A DNA stretch of 64,000 nucleotides from Oikopleura dioica (GCA_907165135.1 OU015569.1:5952001-6016000), one strand, 5' to 3'; shown: positions 1 to 11,778, counted from the first letter of the stretch. The notes: generated by a model not told the origin, from the letters alone. Numbers and translations: made by a program.

Positions 1-815
1 TAACGCGCTTCCTGCTGAGACGCCGCAAGCCCAAAAACATGGAACGTCGCCATCTTTCGCGAAAACAGAATCTCCATAGTCTGGTTCCTCAATATTAGAA
101 ATGCCAATTGCTTTTGGCGAGCCTATCCAAATCGGGGCGCCATGGGACTCTGGAATGGGCGAGGTGCAAGAGGCAGCAAGGGCGAGTTTTTCTTTTGGAA
201 TGTATCGCATGGAAACAACCATTGGACCTCCGAATGGACCGCAGGGAGTCATTTCTACATTTGTCCGGTACATGGAAACATTACGCTTTTGTTCGACGTT
301 ACGCACTAGAAATTCTTTGAAAAAAAGATCGATCGGGTTTCATTTTACCTGGGACGCCATTTCGCTGGAGGGCATATTCAAATCCAAATGAACAGCCGAG
401 AAAAAATGGTCGTAGATTTTCATATCTCGCGGGAGGGAGCAGGTACTTTTGGACGGCGCCACGGGAACCATCCGTATACACTTCATAGCCTGGAACATCT
501 GTTCTTGCGTCACAAAAATCCGAAGTAAGGGGCTCTGCGTTGAAATCGCCCTTTTCTTTCGACTTGTGGAGAAGAGGAAGAGGCCCGGGATTGTTTTCGC
601 AGAACTCGACGAAATCATTGAAATGCTCGTCCGGGATGAAAGCCAAATTGGCCTGCTGATAGCCAGGGCAGAGGCCAGAAGTTGGTTTGAATTTGAACTG
701 ACCGCATCGAACTGCTTGCCGCAGATCTAATATTTTTATAAGATAACATTTTCATGGGGGTCTATTAAAAAATCGCATAACTAAAATTGATACCTGACGG
801 AGTCTCGAATGACAT
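1..815 (-). CDS. DUF1445 (D-glutamate cyclase N-terminal type) protein, 3' part off the window
   Basis: The protein read on the minus strand matches the DUF1445/YcsI family, which forms the N-terminal half of vertebrate D-glutamate cyclase (DGLUCY). Recognisable blocks are SGLCPGYQQANLAFIP, NNPGPLPLL, FFLGCSFGFE and TPCGPFGGPMVVSMR. A 45-nt intron (about 305-349) joins the block ending NGVP to the block beginning RNVEQKRNVS. The first conserved exon opens at an AG near 725 and has no in-frame Met. The best start is an ATG at 815 in a short exon ending CCGTCAG/GT, which joins in phase 1. The gene runs off the left edge, so it cannot be told whether the C-terminal cyclase domain is present. The family assignment is firm; the start is inferred, and the coding exons at 947-1506 could be a further N-terminal extension. 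Confidence 0.75.
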
Positions 816-1506
816 TCCAGGTCCTGCCTCTGGTTTGAGCCCTACGTCATCGTTTTCTGCTTGCTCTTCGTCCACCCGTTTGAATTTCTCGTCTTTGTTT
901 ACTTTTCTTACCTTGATCGTCATGTCCTCCATATCAACGTACTGCTCTGAGAAGCGGCTTTTCCTCGAAAAATTCGATGAAATTTTCAGCTCTCGAGTTC
1001 CCAAACGCGGGAAACGCCTCATAAAGCTCAACATCAAACAAGCTTGATGGGAGGGGCTCTCTGAAAAACAAAACTCGGAATCCACAAAACAATCCGCTAA
1101 ATTTCAAAAAGAAAAAAAAGCATCGCAAATAGTGAAAATAGCCGTTCCTTCATCGTCGGCCAAGCGGATTTCTTGTTGGCTGTTTTGGAACTCGCTCTGG
1201 TCGGAAACGTAGAGGTCTGTGGTTGGCTTACAAAACAATTCTAGCGAGAGAGAATTGTCGAAAAATTTTAGTTCAGAAAATATACTTTTTTATCAAAATA
1301 TCATCTGTGTATTAATTGAAAATCACGGTATATATAATACGGTATTGATTGACTCCAAATTTGATAAAGTGATCATCAATGAATGATGTGAATCTAAGCC
1401 TTTCTTTTTCGGTACTTTCTCTCTCCTTCAAGGTCTGTGCGATTTGCGCCTTGAGTTCCTCCACAGTCGGCGCGTTCTCATCCTCAATTTCTTCGATAAA
1501 AACCAT
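816..1506 (-). CDS. Unrecognised multi-exon protein (separate gene or N-terminal extension of the neighbour)
   Basis: Several exon-like blocks are read on the minus strand. The first starts at an ATG at 1506 and encodes an acidic, coiled-coil-like stretch (MVFIEEIEDENAPTVEELKA...). A second at about 1130-1280 contains LADDEGTAIFTICDA, and a third contains SSLFDVELYEAFPAFGNS. The last two blocks are in different frames and join cleanly only with a 46-nt GA-AG intron at 947-992, after which the frame reads QYVDMEDMTIK and a charged tail. If the last exon is not spliced at 794 it ends in SGINFSYAIF and a stop near 765. I do not recognise the protein. Splicing at 794 would instead fuse it to the DUF1445 reading frame. 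Confidence 0.4.
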
Positions 1507-1752
1507 TTTTCTTTGCCTGGTGTTTTTCGGGTGTTCAAAAAAGTTTGAAATTTTCCCGCTTTTCTAGGATGGGACGGTAGGAGTTAACACCCATGCCGCA
1601 GCTGATAAAAATTGCATAATGGCCAATCAAGCGTCACTGGGACAGTCAGTACTCACACAGCGGGAAGTGTACAGTCCCTTGCGCCGACAAGCTTTCCAGT
1701 GAGTCATTCCGGGCGCTGCCATTCCTATCGCTTCGATGGAGATTTTTCTTTA

Positions 1753-2172
1753 GGACGATAAAAATATATTTCTTGAGAAATTACAAAATAGCGTGTTTTG
1801 ACCCTTCTTGTTTCAAGCTTTTCGAGTACTATCAGTGCTCAACTATGCTTCATAATATACCAATAGAAAGCTTAGAGCCTCTTCTAGGGGGATTTGAATT
1901 CAAAAAGAGAAATAACGGACCCGAAAAATTATTTTGATACAACTTAGGTACTTAACTTTGACGGTGATTAAAGGGTACTTCCGGCTTCATTTGTTAGTTA
2001 CACAATTTATTTTCTTCTGTTTTCTATTCAAATCCCCCAACAAGAAGCTACAAGCTTTCTTTTGATATATTATGAAGCATAGTTGAGCACTGATAGTACT
2101 CGAAAAGCTTGAAACAAGAAGGGTCAAAACACGCTATTTTGTAATTTCTCAGAAAATATATTTTTATCGTCC
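1753..2172. mobile_element. Foldback MITE with TTA target duplication (PIF/Harbinger-like)
   Basis: The first ~120 bases reappear as a near-identical reverse complement at the right end, and weaker symmetry continues to roughly 155 bp. Both ends begin GGACGATAAAAATATATTT when read inward. The element is flanked by TTA at 1750-1752 and 2173-2175, the 3-bp target duplication typical of PIF/Harbinger elements. There is no transposase reading frame, so it is non-autonomous. High arm identity suggests a fairly recent insertion. Superfamily assignment rests only on the duplication. Confidence 0.75.
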
Positions 2173-2459
2173 TTAGACCGGGGTTCTCGGCTGAGGCAGG
2201 CTGATTGGACGAGCTCGGTTTGAGTTTTTCGAGAAGTCGAAAAAACATCGCTAATTTTTAGTCAGTCGCAGACATCACAAATTTTGGAATTTGAAGATGA
2301 ATGTCAAGATGATCAGCGAGAAATACTGTTCTACTGAGGACTCGAAAAGATACTCTTGTAAGAACAAGAGCGACAAAGAGAGAGAGGGCAGAGCCTGTCA
2401 AATGTTTGATGAAGGTGTCTTTATAAAATAAATTTTCGATATTTAGGTTCACGGAAACT

Positions 2460-3208
2460 ATGTACGGCAAAGAAAGGGAGCCGATCTGTTTTGTGTGCGC
2501 TTCAATATTCGACAAGAAACTGCTTGAAAGGGGACGCCACTCATTCGTACCTCCTGTAAAATTCAAATGCGCTGGTCGTGATTGCGAAAAGGAACTTACC
2601 TTCCGCCAGCTCGTCGACGGACAGTGCTGCCCTGAGACTGCGTTTGTTTTGTCTTTAGGTACCCAGTCTATGAATTCCTCTCTAATATCCTCTCAAAGAA
2701 AGCTCTGCACACGTGAACACCTTATTCCAATGCTTGAAGAATCAAGCCGACAAGTGCAAAAAAGATGTTCATCGGGCGCGATCCACCTTTGGTCGCACAA
2801 AAAAAGTCCTGGAAGAAGCAATACAGGCTCATGAAAAGTCCACACAAAAATTCGAGAAGGCTGAAGCAGCGTTCAAGACAAAGCAGCAACAAGAAAAAGA
2901 ATTATTTTCACTCATTTCCAATAGAAACAGAGGTATTTTAAGTCTTAAATTCAGAATAAGAAGTGGAAATTAGTCTAACATGCCATTTTTCAGCGATCAA
3001 ACTGAGTGCAGCGTCCGAGAACGAGCAAAAGCCCGGATGCCAAGTCTGCATGGAAAACTACAACAACGACGAACGATTTGAATGTGCTCTTCCGTGTGGC
3101 CATCGATCTTGCATGAAGTGCTTGACACATTTGTCAATCACTTGCCGATCACTATGCCCTACTTGCCAACAGCCATTCTCAAAGGATCAGATCATCAAGC
3201 TCTACTGA
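2460..3208 (+). CDS. RING-finger protein with central coiled coil
   Basis: A C-terminal C3HC4 RING is clear in the last exon: CQVC, then C-x3-CGH-x2-C-x2-C, then CPTC, ending at a TGA at 3206-3208. The central exon is a charged helix (KKVLEEAIQAHEKSTQKF) expected to form a coiled coil. The N-terminal part has paired cysteines (CFVC, C-x4-C) that may be a second zinc site. Frames connect through very small introns: about 36 nt ending TTTAG before the YPVYEFL block, 34 nt ending ATCAAG, and a longer one before the RING exon. The ATG at 2460 lies just after a TTTAG acceptor, so trans-splicing there is plausible; an upstream cis exon around 2296 is an alternative. Role inferred: E3 ubiquitin ligase; subfamily not identified. 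Confidence 0.6.
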
Positions 3209-3323
3209 ATACAACATCACTTGTCACAAATCACTGTCACTGCGACTTCCCAAGAAAAAATCAATAAAAGCGTAATCATTACCTCTTTCAACTCTTTTGG
3301 CACATTGATATATTCTGCATTCA

Positions 3324-4902
3324 TAGGGCTTCCGTATAAAAAAACAAAATTTTAACTGGGCTGACCGAATTGTTTGAAACTCGGGGAGGGAATGTATTTT
3401 TCAGTGGAGAAAAATTTTCATCATAAAAAAAAAATTTTTATCCACGCACGTGATTGTTAAAATGAGAAAACTGATTTTCTCGTCTCGTCCCTTGTCGATT
3501 TTTTTCATTTTTAGATATGTGAAAGGGCATAGTCAAAAACCTAGATTTCTTAAAAAAAATTTATTGCATATGCAATAAAACATCTAAAATAAGATTTTAT
3601 CTTGATATTAAGATTTTATTGTTTAAAAAAAGTCCTCCGGAGGACTTTTGCTGGAAGAAGCTTTTATGAAGAAGACATTGAAAAATTAAAAATAATTTAA
3701 CAAATCAATCGAAAATAATAATGTATATTTATAAAAACATATCAACTCTACTAAAAACTATCATTCGGGCTGTTACTTCGGGCCGTTTCAGCCCCGTTCC
3801 ATGATTTTTAAATTTAAGGGCTTGACGGCCCTTCGGGCCGTTTCAGCCCCGTTCCATGATTTTTAAATTTAAGGGGCTTGACGGCCCTTCGGGCCGTTTC
3901 AGCCCCGTTCCATGATTTTTAAATTTAAGGGGCTTGACGGCCCTTCGGGCCGTTTCAACCCCGTTCCATGATTTTTAAATTTAAGGGGCTTGACGGCCCT
4001 TCGGGCCGTTTCAGCCCCGTTCCATGATTTTTAAATTTAAGGGCTTGACGGCCCTTCGGGCCGTTTCAGCCCCGTTCCATGATTTTTAAATTTAAGGGGC
4101 TTGACGGCCCTTCGGGCCGTTTCAGCCCCGTTCCATGATTTTTAAATTTAAGGGCTTGACGGCCCTTCGGGCCGTTTCAGCCCCGTTCCATGATTTTTAA
4201 ATTTAAGGGCTTGACGGCCCTTCGGGCCGTTTCAACCCCGTTCCATGATTTTTAAATTTAAGGGGCTTGACGGCCCTTCGGGCCGTTTCAGCCCCGTTCC
4301 ATGATTTTTAAATTTAAGGGCTTGACGGCCCTTCGGGCCGTTTCAGCCCCGTTCCATGATTTTTAAATTTAAGGGGCTTGACAAAGGCCTGGAACTCCGA
4401 GTTGATCAATCTCAGTTATGTCCCCAACCCCACCCACACCCATGATTATTAAAATTCAATTTGTCCTTGTTTATTTGCAAATTATGGTTTTTCCGTTAAA
4501 TATTGAAATATTATATATTTTTGAAAAATTTAATTCTATGTCTTCTTCTAAAAAGTTTCTTCCAGCAAAAGTCCTCCGGAGGACTTTTTAACAATAACAA
4601 AGTTAATTTTTTACTAAAAATTACTATTTCTGATGATATAAATGGCCAGTCAAAATTTTTTTTATGAAATATTATGTTTTTGATGTTTCTCTATAACATA
4701 TCAAAAAATAAAAAAAATCCACAAGTGACAACGCACAAATGAAAAATCACCATTTTTATTTATATAATTTTGATATAAAACATTATTTTCTTTTAATTCT
4801 TTTGCCCCTAAAAACTTTTTCTTATATTGATTTATCCCTCCCATAATTATTTAAGGAAACAATGAACGGAATCAGAAACAATTTTTTTATACGGAAGCCC
4901 TA
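3324..4902. mobile_element. Non-autonomous hAT-like element, 1579 bp, with 8-bp target duplication
   Basis: The ends are inverted repeats (TAGGGCTTCCGTATAAAAAA read inward at both sides) and the flanks are a perfect 8-bp duplication, TGCATTCA, at 3316-3323 and 4903-4910. An 8-bp duplication plus a TAGGG-type terminus fits the hAT superfamily. No transposase frame is present. A second, inner pair of inverted repeats sits near 3629-3665 and 4551-4595, each containing the 20-nt palindrome AAAGTCCTCCGGAGGACTTT, and these bracket a tandem array. The outer AT-rich segments carry no genes. Confidence 0.85.
3776..4382. repeat. Tandem array, 11 copies of a 55/56-bp hairpin-bearing unit
   Basis: Eleven nearly identical units follow one another. 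Each contains CCCCGTTCCATGATTTTT, an AT-palindromic AAATTT core, and the hairpin GGCCCTTCGGGCC. Unit length varies between 55 and 56 bp according to whether the run before CTTGACGG is GGG or GGGG. Two units carry a CAACCCC variant. The array is the core of the hAT-like element and lies between its inner inverted repeats. Confidence 0.95.
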
Positions 4903-4910
4903 TGCATTCA

Positions 4911-5795
4911 ACAGAGGGCGAACGCCAAATGCGATCATATATTAATATATAACTATATGGGGGAGATCAATATGTCACCAGTCTTCGGACATATTCGCGC
5001 TTCGAAAAGCGCGATCAAGCAGAAGAGACAATGACTTGCAACATGACAATGACAGATAATAAGTATAAGAGAAAGCGCAGTATGGTCAAGGGCTCATATT
5101 AGAATTAAACATAAACTTTAATCGGCTTCAATCGTAAATATGCGTGATAAGATACGGTCGTTTCTGAAATCGTCCCTCAACAAGGTAAAATACGGAAGTT
5201 TTTCATATTAAAAACCTGTTCATAGATGCATTTCTACGTAAACTCGGAACTCCGGTAAAGGATGAAATGCAAATGATTTATGCTAATAACTTTTATGTTA
5301 TCGAAATGCTGTGCCAAAGGAACTGCTTTCAACCTAAAAGAACATGCCTTTACAAAGAAGAAAGAGTATATTTGACTTCACTCCAAAAGAACGCTTCAAA
5401 ATGCTAAAAGAGGTGCAATTATTTGAATTGACACACAATCGAGTTGCTCCTTAGGTGAATACTGCAGAAAAACAGAGTGGAGTTGGCTCGGGTAACATCG
5501 AAAGCGCCGCGTATCACGATGAGCATGAACTCACAGTGATCTTCTGGGGGCTAGGTACGATAAAACTTTGCATTTTAAAGCAATGTTCTTTTAGTTCTTT
5601 TGCTATTCTGGTCTTTGGAGTGCTACCGTACTCACTTGAAAGCGTGATTCTTCCTTATGTGCTGGCAAACAGCACGGCAAATGCTTCTTGATCAAACCTA
5701 TCAATAAAGTAAAGAAACACAAGAGTCGAGAATCTATTCTTATATATTCATCTTAATTATTCTTTCTGTGCAGTAAACGAATTCGAGAAGAAAAA
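4911..5795. other. Stretch with only weak coding signals
   Basis: Around 5138-5430 on the plus strand there is a short Met-initiated stretch followed by an AG and an open frame reading about 60 residues (AFLRKLGTPVKDEMQM...). At 5455-5690 a 78-residue frame contains two hydrophobic stretches. The phases do not join convincingly through a canonical intron and no family is recognisable. This may be a decayed or very divergent gene, or chance. The end at 5700-5795 looks like the 3' flank of the exchanger gene. Confidence 0.2.
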
Positions 5796-7770
5796 TCATA
5801 AGTTTTTCGCAATAAGACCTTCACTTATTTCAGACTCCTCGTTTTCTTCCTTCTCTTCTTCTCTTTTCTCGTCGTCTTCAAGAAGATGGGGCTGCTCAAA
5901 GTGATCGTCGCCTTTAATTTTCAGATATTCGACTAGAGGGCCGATTGATCCACCTGAATTGAACTCAGGACAGTTATCGAAGTTTTTCAGTTACCTTGAA
6001 CAAAGGAAGTAAAAAAGATTATAGCTATACACGTGGTAAGCATTTGATGGATATGAGGCAGGAGGTGAGGTGGAACAACTTTCGTCAACGAGAAAGCAAT
6101 GCCACCGCGCAGACCAGAAAGCGACATCACAAACTGATCGTTGTACGGAATTGGCTTGATCCGAAATTGATTGAGAATCCATGTCAGTCCATAGACTGAC
6201 ATAAAGCGGTACACTGTGACTGCGATAATCGTCACGACAAACAGTCCCGTATTCTTAAAAACGTTTCCTTGTTGTCTCCGAAATTGACTTTTATCTTACC
6301 CAATTGTGCGCAAAGTCGGTCATAAACTCCTGGACACTCGTAAGGCCAAGCATGATGAAGATTATAATTTCCGCAGTGTTCGCCATCATCTTGAGACTAA
6401 AGACGAAATAAAACAATTATCAATAATTTATTACGCGCTGATCAGAGTGCGTTATTCGCAATTGACCACAGACATTGACGAACCTGTATTTAACGACGAC
6501 ATGCGATTCGGCGGACATTTCGCCTTCTGAGCGATCCATCATTACAAAGGCGCAGAAGATTATGCTCAGAATAGCGCTCAAGTCAAGTAACTCGGCAATA
6601 AGATACGCCGTGTAACAATTGATGAAGATGAACATCGGCTCAAGCATTCGAAATTTTTTCGTGGCCTGTATTCAGAACTTTATTGTCTTGCTTTTTAAGA
6701 AACGTTAGATCACCTTGAAGACGAATGAGCCCAAGTATCCGAAAACACAACCCATCAGAGTGCCACCTCCAGCGACAATGGAGAACTTTATCACAGCTCT
6801 CCATAAGTTAACGAAAGTTATCGCGGCATCTCCGATTTCAAGAAAGCTCTCGAAGACTTGATAGAGGACAACTGCGACACCATCGTTTAAAATCGACTCG
6901 CCGAAGACAGAAATATACAGCACCATGTTCACCTTAAAAAGTAGAGAACAGAGAAAACATATATACGGACCGTATAATACGGTAGTTAGTTACCTTAACT
7001 TCTTCGAAAACGGCAATAACTGTGACTGGGTCGACTGCAGACATTATTGATCCAAACAAAAGGCACTCTTTTCAAACGGCTCAGAAAATTAATCTTCCTT
7101 TTTAACTAATCTTTCCCCTGAAAATAAACTCCACAGAAAAGCTCTTTTCAACTAAATGTTTTCGGAGACCGTTTCCTAAAATACCAAGTGGCTTTGACGC
7201 TCCTTCATCAATATCCGGAAATAGTCCCAACAAGTAGCAGCCGTAAATGGTCAACCCAATCGCGAACGCATTAAACAATGTGCCAACAACTGCGTATGTT
7301 AAAATCGTTCCTATATTCTGGAAGAAAGCTTTTTTCGGCATGAAGAATCCGGCATCGAGCATAATGGGAGGGAGAAGAAACGTGAAAAAGCGTTGCGTGG
7401 TGAAGAGATGTTCCGCCAGATGAACCTCATGCACGCAGTAGAACAACTCTCCGGCAATAAGTCTTTACTAAGGGTTGTCGATGCTACGAGGCATATAAGA
7501 AGGCAACATTCAGGTATTCGTCGAGCGTAGTTGTGAGCGTAGTGGAATGATATTTTGGCCAGTAATGCTACTGTTATACAGATGCAGACTTTCATAAGGG
7601 TACCTTCCTTATCTGGATACTTAAATGCTATTCTTAAGAGTGCGTTAGTTTTCCCATTTTCCTAATAGCGGATCTTCCACATCCTCCCATTTTAGTTGAA
7701 CGAGGGGTATCAGTGTCGAATTGATTGCTCTGAGCTCTCTGTTTTTGGTGATTTGGTCAACAAGTCCCAT
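5796..7770 (-). CDS. Na+/H+ exchanger (SLC9 family)
   Basis: An electroneutral cation/proton antiporter of membranes, with the NHE transmembrane core spread over at least seven small exons. Diagnostic blocks in order: [15 protein letters not shown] before the first core helix, the [14 protein letters not shown] region, the ion-site motif [34 protein letters not shown]-type helices, [19 protein letters not shown], and the [18 protein letters not shown] block. The last exon ([19 protein letters not shown]...) ends at a stop at 5796 after only about 50 residues. The long cytoplasmic tail that binds calmodulin or CHP in vertebrate plasma-membrane NHEs is therefore missing or very short. The start at 7770 lies downstream of a TTTAG acceptor. 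One junction near 7440-7480 could not be resolved. Confidence 0.85.
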
Positions 7771-7979
7771 GTCTTCTTCGCTTCTGTAGCCTCTAAACAG
7801 CTACTTTCTCTATTTCGTAATTTTGAATATGAAAATCGCGGCGAAATGCCAAAATCACTGTGCACGTCAAAAAGAAAGGAGGGCAGTCGAAGGCAGTTTT
7901 TACGGAGTCAGAGCCGTGAAATCCATGTCTGATCCATCACAAGATTAGCTTTAGTACTCTAAACTTAAGACACCACCGC

Positions 7980-8700
7980 GATAATGACAATATACGCTTA
8001 CGATGTTACGCTGCCACCTTTTTCAGTATTCAAAATTTTGATCTGGCTTCTGTTTGTTTACGTTTTATTATTTTACGTACTGATAAGCAGTAGAAAAGTA
8101 CCTGTAGCTCATTTTCGTCTCCACTCTCTTGGTTACTTCGGCGAGCAACTTAAATACTTTCCGGTTGAAATCGGAACCAGCAAAGCCGATATATCGCTCG
8201 CTTGAGTGGGCCCGAAATGGCTTCAACCATTGTCGGACTTTTCAAAAATTAAGAAAATCACGCATCAGGGAATCAACCGTGGGATCATCACACCTCTTTT
8301 CGTACTAATTTACGACTATTTTAGTTACCAAGTCCCAAATCATGATTATTTTTTTGCCAAGAAACAATTTTTGGAAATTTCGATATCAAACTTACAGACG
8401 CAAGGAAGGTTTCTTCCTATTCTCGAGCTGTCTTCTCTCTGTCTCTTCCGTCGGTGAGAAAAAAGTGCTTCAATGATCTAATCGGCCAGAAGTAAGTCTG
8501 TTTGAGAGAATTCAAAAATAGTTAAAACGCTTAGAATCTTAGCAAAGGATACGATACATGCTCAAGTCTACTTGCTGATCCTCCAGCTTTTCTTTGCATC
8601 GAATTCATCAGCAAAAAGTTCTTTAGTAATAAAATACTAAAGAGAAATTGTTACTTCTTTTCTCTTCTTTTCCTCTTCTATTCAATCCAAGTTCTCAAAA
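7980..8700 (-). CDS. Possible exons of an unrecognised gene
   Basis: On the minus strand an open block at about 8100-8250 reads QWLKPFRAHSSERYIGFAG followed by SDFNRKVFKLLAEVTKR and ends at AG/GTACTT. Further upstream, around 8440-8620, shorter blocks such as TYFWPIRSLKHFFLTDG are also open. Codon use and the donor site look genuine, but no clean chain of introns or family could be established. The opposite-strand frame at 7984-8205 has one hydrophobic stretch and is probably a shadow. Confidence 0.25.
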
Positions 8701-9293
8701 TAGATGAACGGCTTTCCAATTTGATTATTCGAACATTGCGGCTGGCGATAAAATTGGAAAATTAATGGTGATAATTAAAAGTATTAGAATATTTTTGATG
8801 ATTGAGCGGAAGAACAAATTGAACCCAATTCAAACTTTTAGCGACGAAAGAATCAAAAAAAGTAAGTCTGATTTTATTAAATCTTAAGAGAGTATATAAA
8901 CAGAATGTTATATACGCTGTTCTTGTGTAAATGATGTAATGCCGCTTGAAAGTGAAAGGTATAATTTACGGTAGGAGCCCGAAATGCATTGTTTTTGTTT
9001 TGGCGTCTCGAGCTGTTCGAAGTAGAGTAAACAAAACCATACAAGTAGAAGCAAGTCGAAATTATTTTCTTGAAGCGCTTCGAAAGACGCTATTCGCATA
9101 ATTCTAAGCGGGGTTTAGCATTTGCGACATTTTGGGCTGCGCGGCGGTGGCGCTCACTCTCGCTCAACGAACGTGCGCCGACCTCTTCAAGCCAATTCTA
9201 TTACTTTATTTTATATAACCACCATTGAACCCTTTTTTAAGTCGAGAGAAAGCTCAGAGAGAGAGTTCCTGAAGAAAAGTGGCAGAGAGGTAG

Positions 9294-11069
9294 ATGAGTA
9301 TATCGGACGATGAAGTGGCGCTCAAAATAGTCGTCGTTGGAAATGGAGGCGTCGGAAAATCTTCGCTTATTCAGGTTTTTATTCTTCGAAATTCATTCTC
9401 CACTTCCCTCTTTTAAGATTTATTTTTTACATTAAAGGAGATAACAGAAGTTAATAGACTCTTTTTTTTCGACCCGAAGTCTGAGTTTCGAAGCTGATAA
9501 GAGGAAACTAAATTCAAATGAATTCAGCACGTGTTAAGGGATTGACGCGATTAGAAGCTAAAACTTGAAATTCTTTTGGCTTTTGCGAAACGCTCCAATT
9601 CAGCCAAACGAAATTAATCGAGCCCGGAGAGAGGGATACTGTCACGCTCCCTTTGCTTTTTAAGAATATCGCTAAGAGGTCAAGCAAGGCCAAACGAGTG
9701 ATAAAAATGTTCAGAGATTTGCGACTGGCCTCTTTACGCAAGAATACAAGAAGACCATTGGAGTCGATTTCCTCCAGCGGAGCCTTTCTTTGGCCGGCAT
9801 TTCTATCAATCTGATGCTTTGGGACACCGCCGGACAAGAAGAGTTCCACTCAGTCACGCGGGCCTATTATAGAGGCGCTCACGGAGCCGTTATTGTCTAC
9901 AGGTGAGCGTTAGCGATAAAGTGACAAGCGAAATGCGCGACGGGCTGAAATTTCAGCTCCTTATCAAAGAACCCATTTATCTGGCTACAGCTGATGTCTG
10001 GATTAAAAAACGTCCTTCTCTGCATGACTCAGGAACGACAGGGGACATTTTTCTTTCGAGTAGAACACCTTAAACGCTCGATTGTCAAGTGAGCTTAATA
10101 AAAGGATCATGACAGATCAGAGGTCTCCGGAAGTGAGCTCTGAGCACACTTGCGCGCTTTGATTGATTTTCTATTTTTTCTCTTTTTCTCGTAAGAACTG
10201 TAGTACGCCTTTAGACTTCGCAGGTGCTAGTTCTAGCACTTGAAAAGCAGACACTTACAAATGATTTCAGTGCGTCGGATCCGGAGAGTTTCGCAAATGT
10301 AGAAGACTGGAAGAAGCGCGTGACAAACGAATGCGGAGAAATACCTATGGACGGGGGATAATTTCAGTTTTGTTTTTTACCTCGCTTGATTGACATACTG
10401 GGGCACGTAAGGGGACCCTTTTCTAAATACTCAGTCAAGTCATGTTACCGGTTGATGTCCGACCAGCTACGTGAAAGGGTTAAGCCAAGGACTTAAGGAG
10501 GAAGCCGTGTAGATCTAGCTCCGGCTGAGAAACGAAAATATCCCTATTCAAGTGCTCGTACATAACAAAGTTGACCTCGATGAGCAGCAAGTTCCCAAAA
10601 CAGCGGGTCAGGTTGGCTTCACCACTATTTCAAATCACTTATACTCTTCTTGTGCATATTCATCTTATAATAGCCTTATGCCATCGATAAGCTCCAAAGC
10701 AACAGGGCTTATGAGAGCGCTGTGGTGAGGCTAGAAAAAGAACGCGGCGGCGCGACTGCGTCTTCCCTTCCAAACGACAAGTGTTCTCAAAGATCAAGGC
10801 GTCACAGAGGTTTTCAAAAGGTTATCCCGCGCCAACCTCGAGCACATTCTTGGTAAATAGATAATCTTTTTCTTATTCATGTTTCTTCCTCTCTAAAGGT
10901 TGAAATTATTTACCCCTAAGCTGAAGCGCTTCTGGTGATATTTAGACGCTCTAAAAATCAATTTTCAGCATCGAAAAAGATTTCCGACTTTCGCGACTTA
11001 AAAACGGAAGACGACGACCGACCTAGGAAGAAAAGAACATTCTGGAGTTGCTTCAGCTGCTTTCGCTAA
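9294..11069 (+). CDS. RAB23: RAB23-like small GTPase
   Basis: A Ras-superfamily GTPase that cycles between GDP and GTP on membranes; RAB23 acts in ciliary and Hedgehog-related traffic in vertebrates. Exon 1 contains the P-loop (VVVGNGGVGKSS). Exon 2 (about 9720-9900) carries YKKTIGVDFLQRSL and DTAGQEEFHSVTRAYYRGA. The next exon has SDPESFANVEDWKKRV, then the guanine-specificity block LVHNKVDL. The penultimate exon holds LPFQTTSVLKDQGVTEVFK, which aligns with the RAB23 TSVKEDLNV region, and the last ends in CFSCFR with cysteines near the C-terminus suitable for lipidation. The start ATG directly follows an AG. Introns of 350-370 nt are unusually long for this window. Orthology to RAB23 is from the IGVDFL/TSV signatures. 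Confidence 0.8.
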
Positions 11070-11778
11070 TCGCTCACGATCAATTAACCCTACTATACTG
11101 CCAACAATCGCTTCAATAATGAAAAATGACATTTTCACCGAATAAACTTAGAAATTTTAAAGCATCAATGTGTTTTGAGTTTAAGCAGAGGCGTATTGCA
11201 ATAAAAGTTTTTAGTAAATAGCTTTATCAGTTATGATTTGACACGGGCAATGTTTTACATTGATAGATTCATTCCAGGGAAATTGCGAGGGAAAGAATCT
11301 CTCCACTTTGAGCAGGATAAATTTTAATGCCAACAAGACGATATATTCAAAGCTATATCCTTGGTGTCTTTTTCTGCCTGTGCTGGCCAAAAGAAGACGC
11401 CTGAGAAGCTACCTTCTCAGCTGGAGTTTGCAGCCAATGTCTTAGTTATCTGTTACATACTACACTGATCGTTATAAAAGATTTAGTATATATTTTTATA
11501 TGCTCTCGATGCAACAGTAAATATATGAATTAGAAAATTCCCGCCATGTGAAAAGCCAGATTACATTTGAAGACAGCGCAAAAATCGCGTCAGTTGCCAC
11601 CTTAGCCAGTGTAAATCTTTGAACCTCCTGGGCTCGGTCTCGTCATATGTTTCCTTGATAAAGCAAGCACGCACGGCCCCTTTTGCGCAAGTCACCCTTT
11701 TCTCATCAGTAGTGGTCATTTGCTCTTCTTGCACTTGAGTCTTTATCATTTTTTTCGTGAATTGAAGAGAGCTCGAAA
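11070..11778. other. Intergenic
   Basis: AT-rich sequence between the RAB23-like gene and the coiled-coil gene. It includes AATAAA at 11140-11145 that fits the poly(A) signal of the upstream gene. Short open frames (11260-11445 plus, 11561-11749 minus) show no splice context or recognisable residues. Confidence 0.5.

Noticed and set aside
3776-4382. Possible CRISPR array
   Set aside because: Units are contiguous with no unique spacers, lie inside a transposon-like element, and the genome is eukaryotic.
7984-8457. Plus-strand frames with a hydrophobic segment
   Set aside because: No homology or exon structure; opposite strand has better coding character at 8100-8250.
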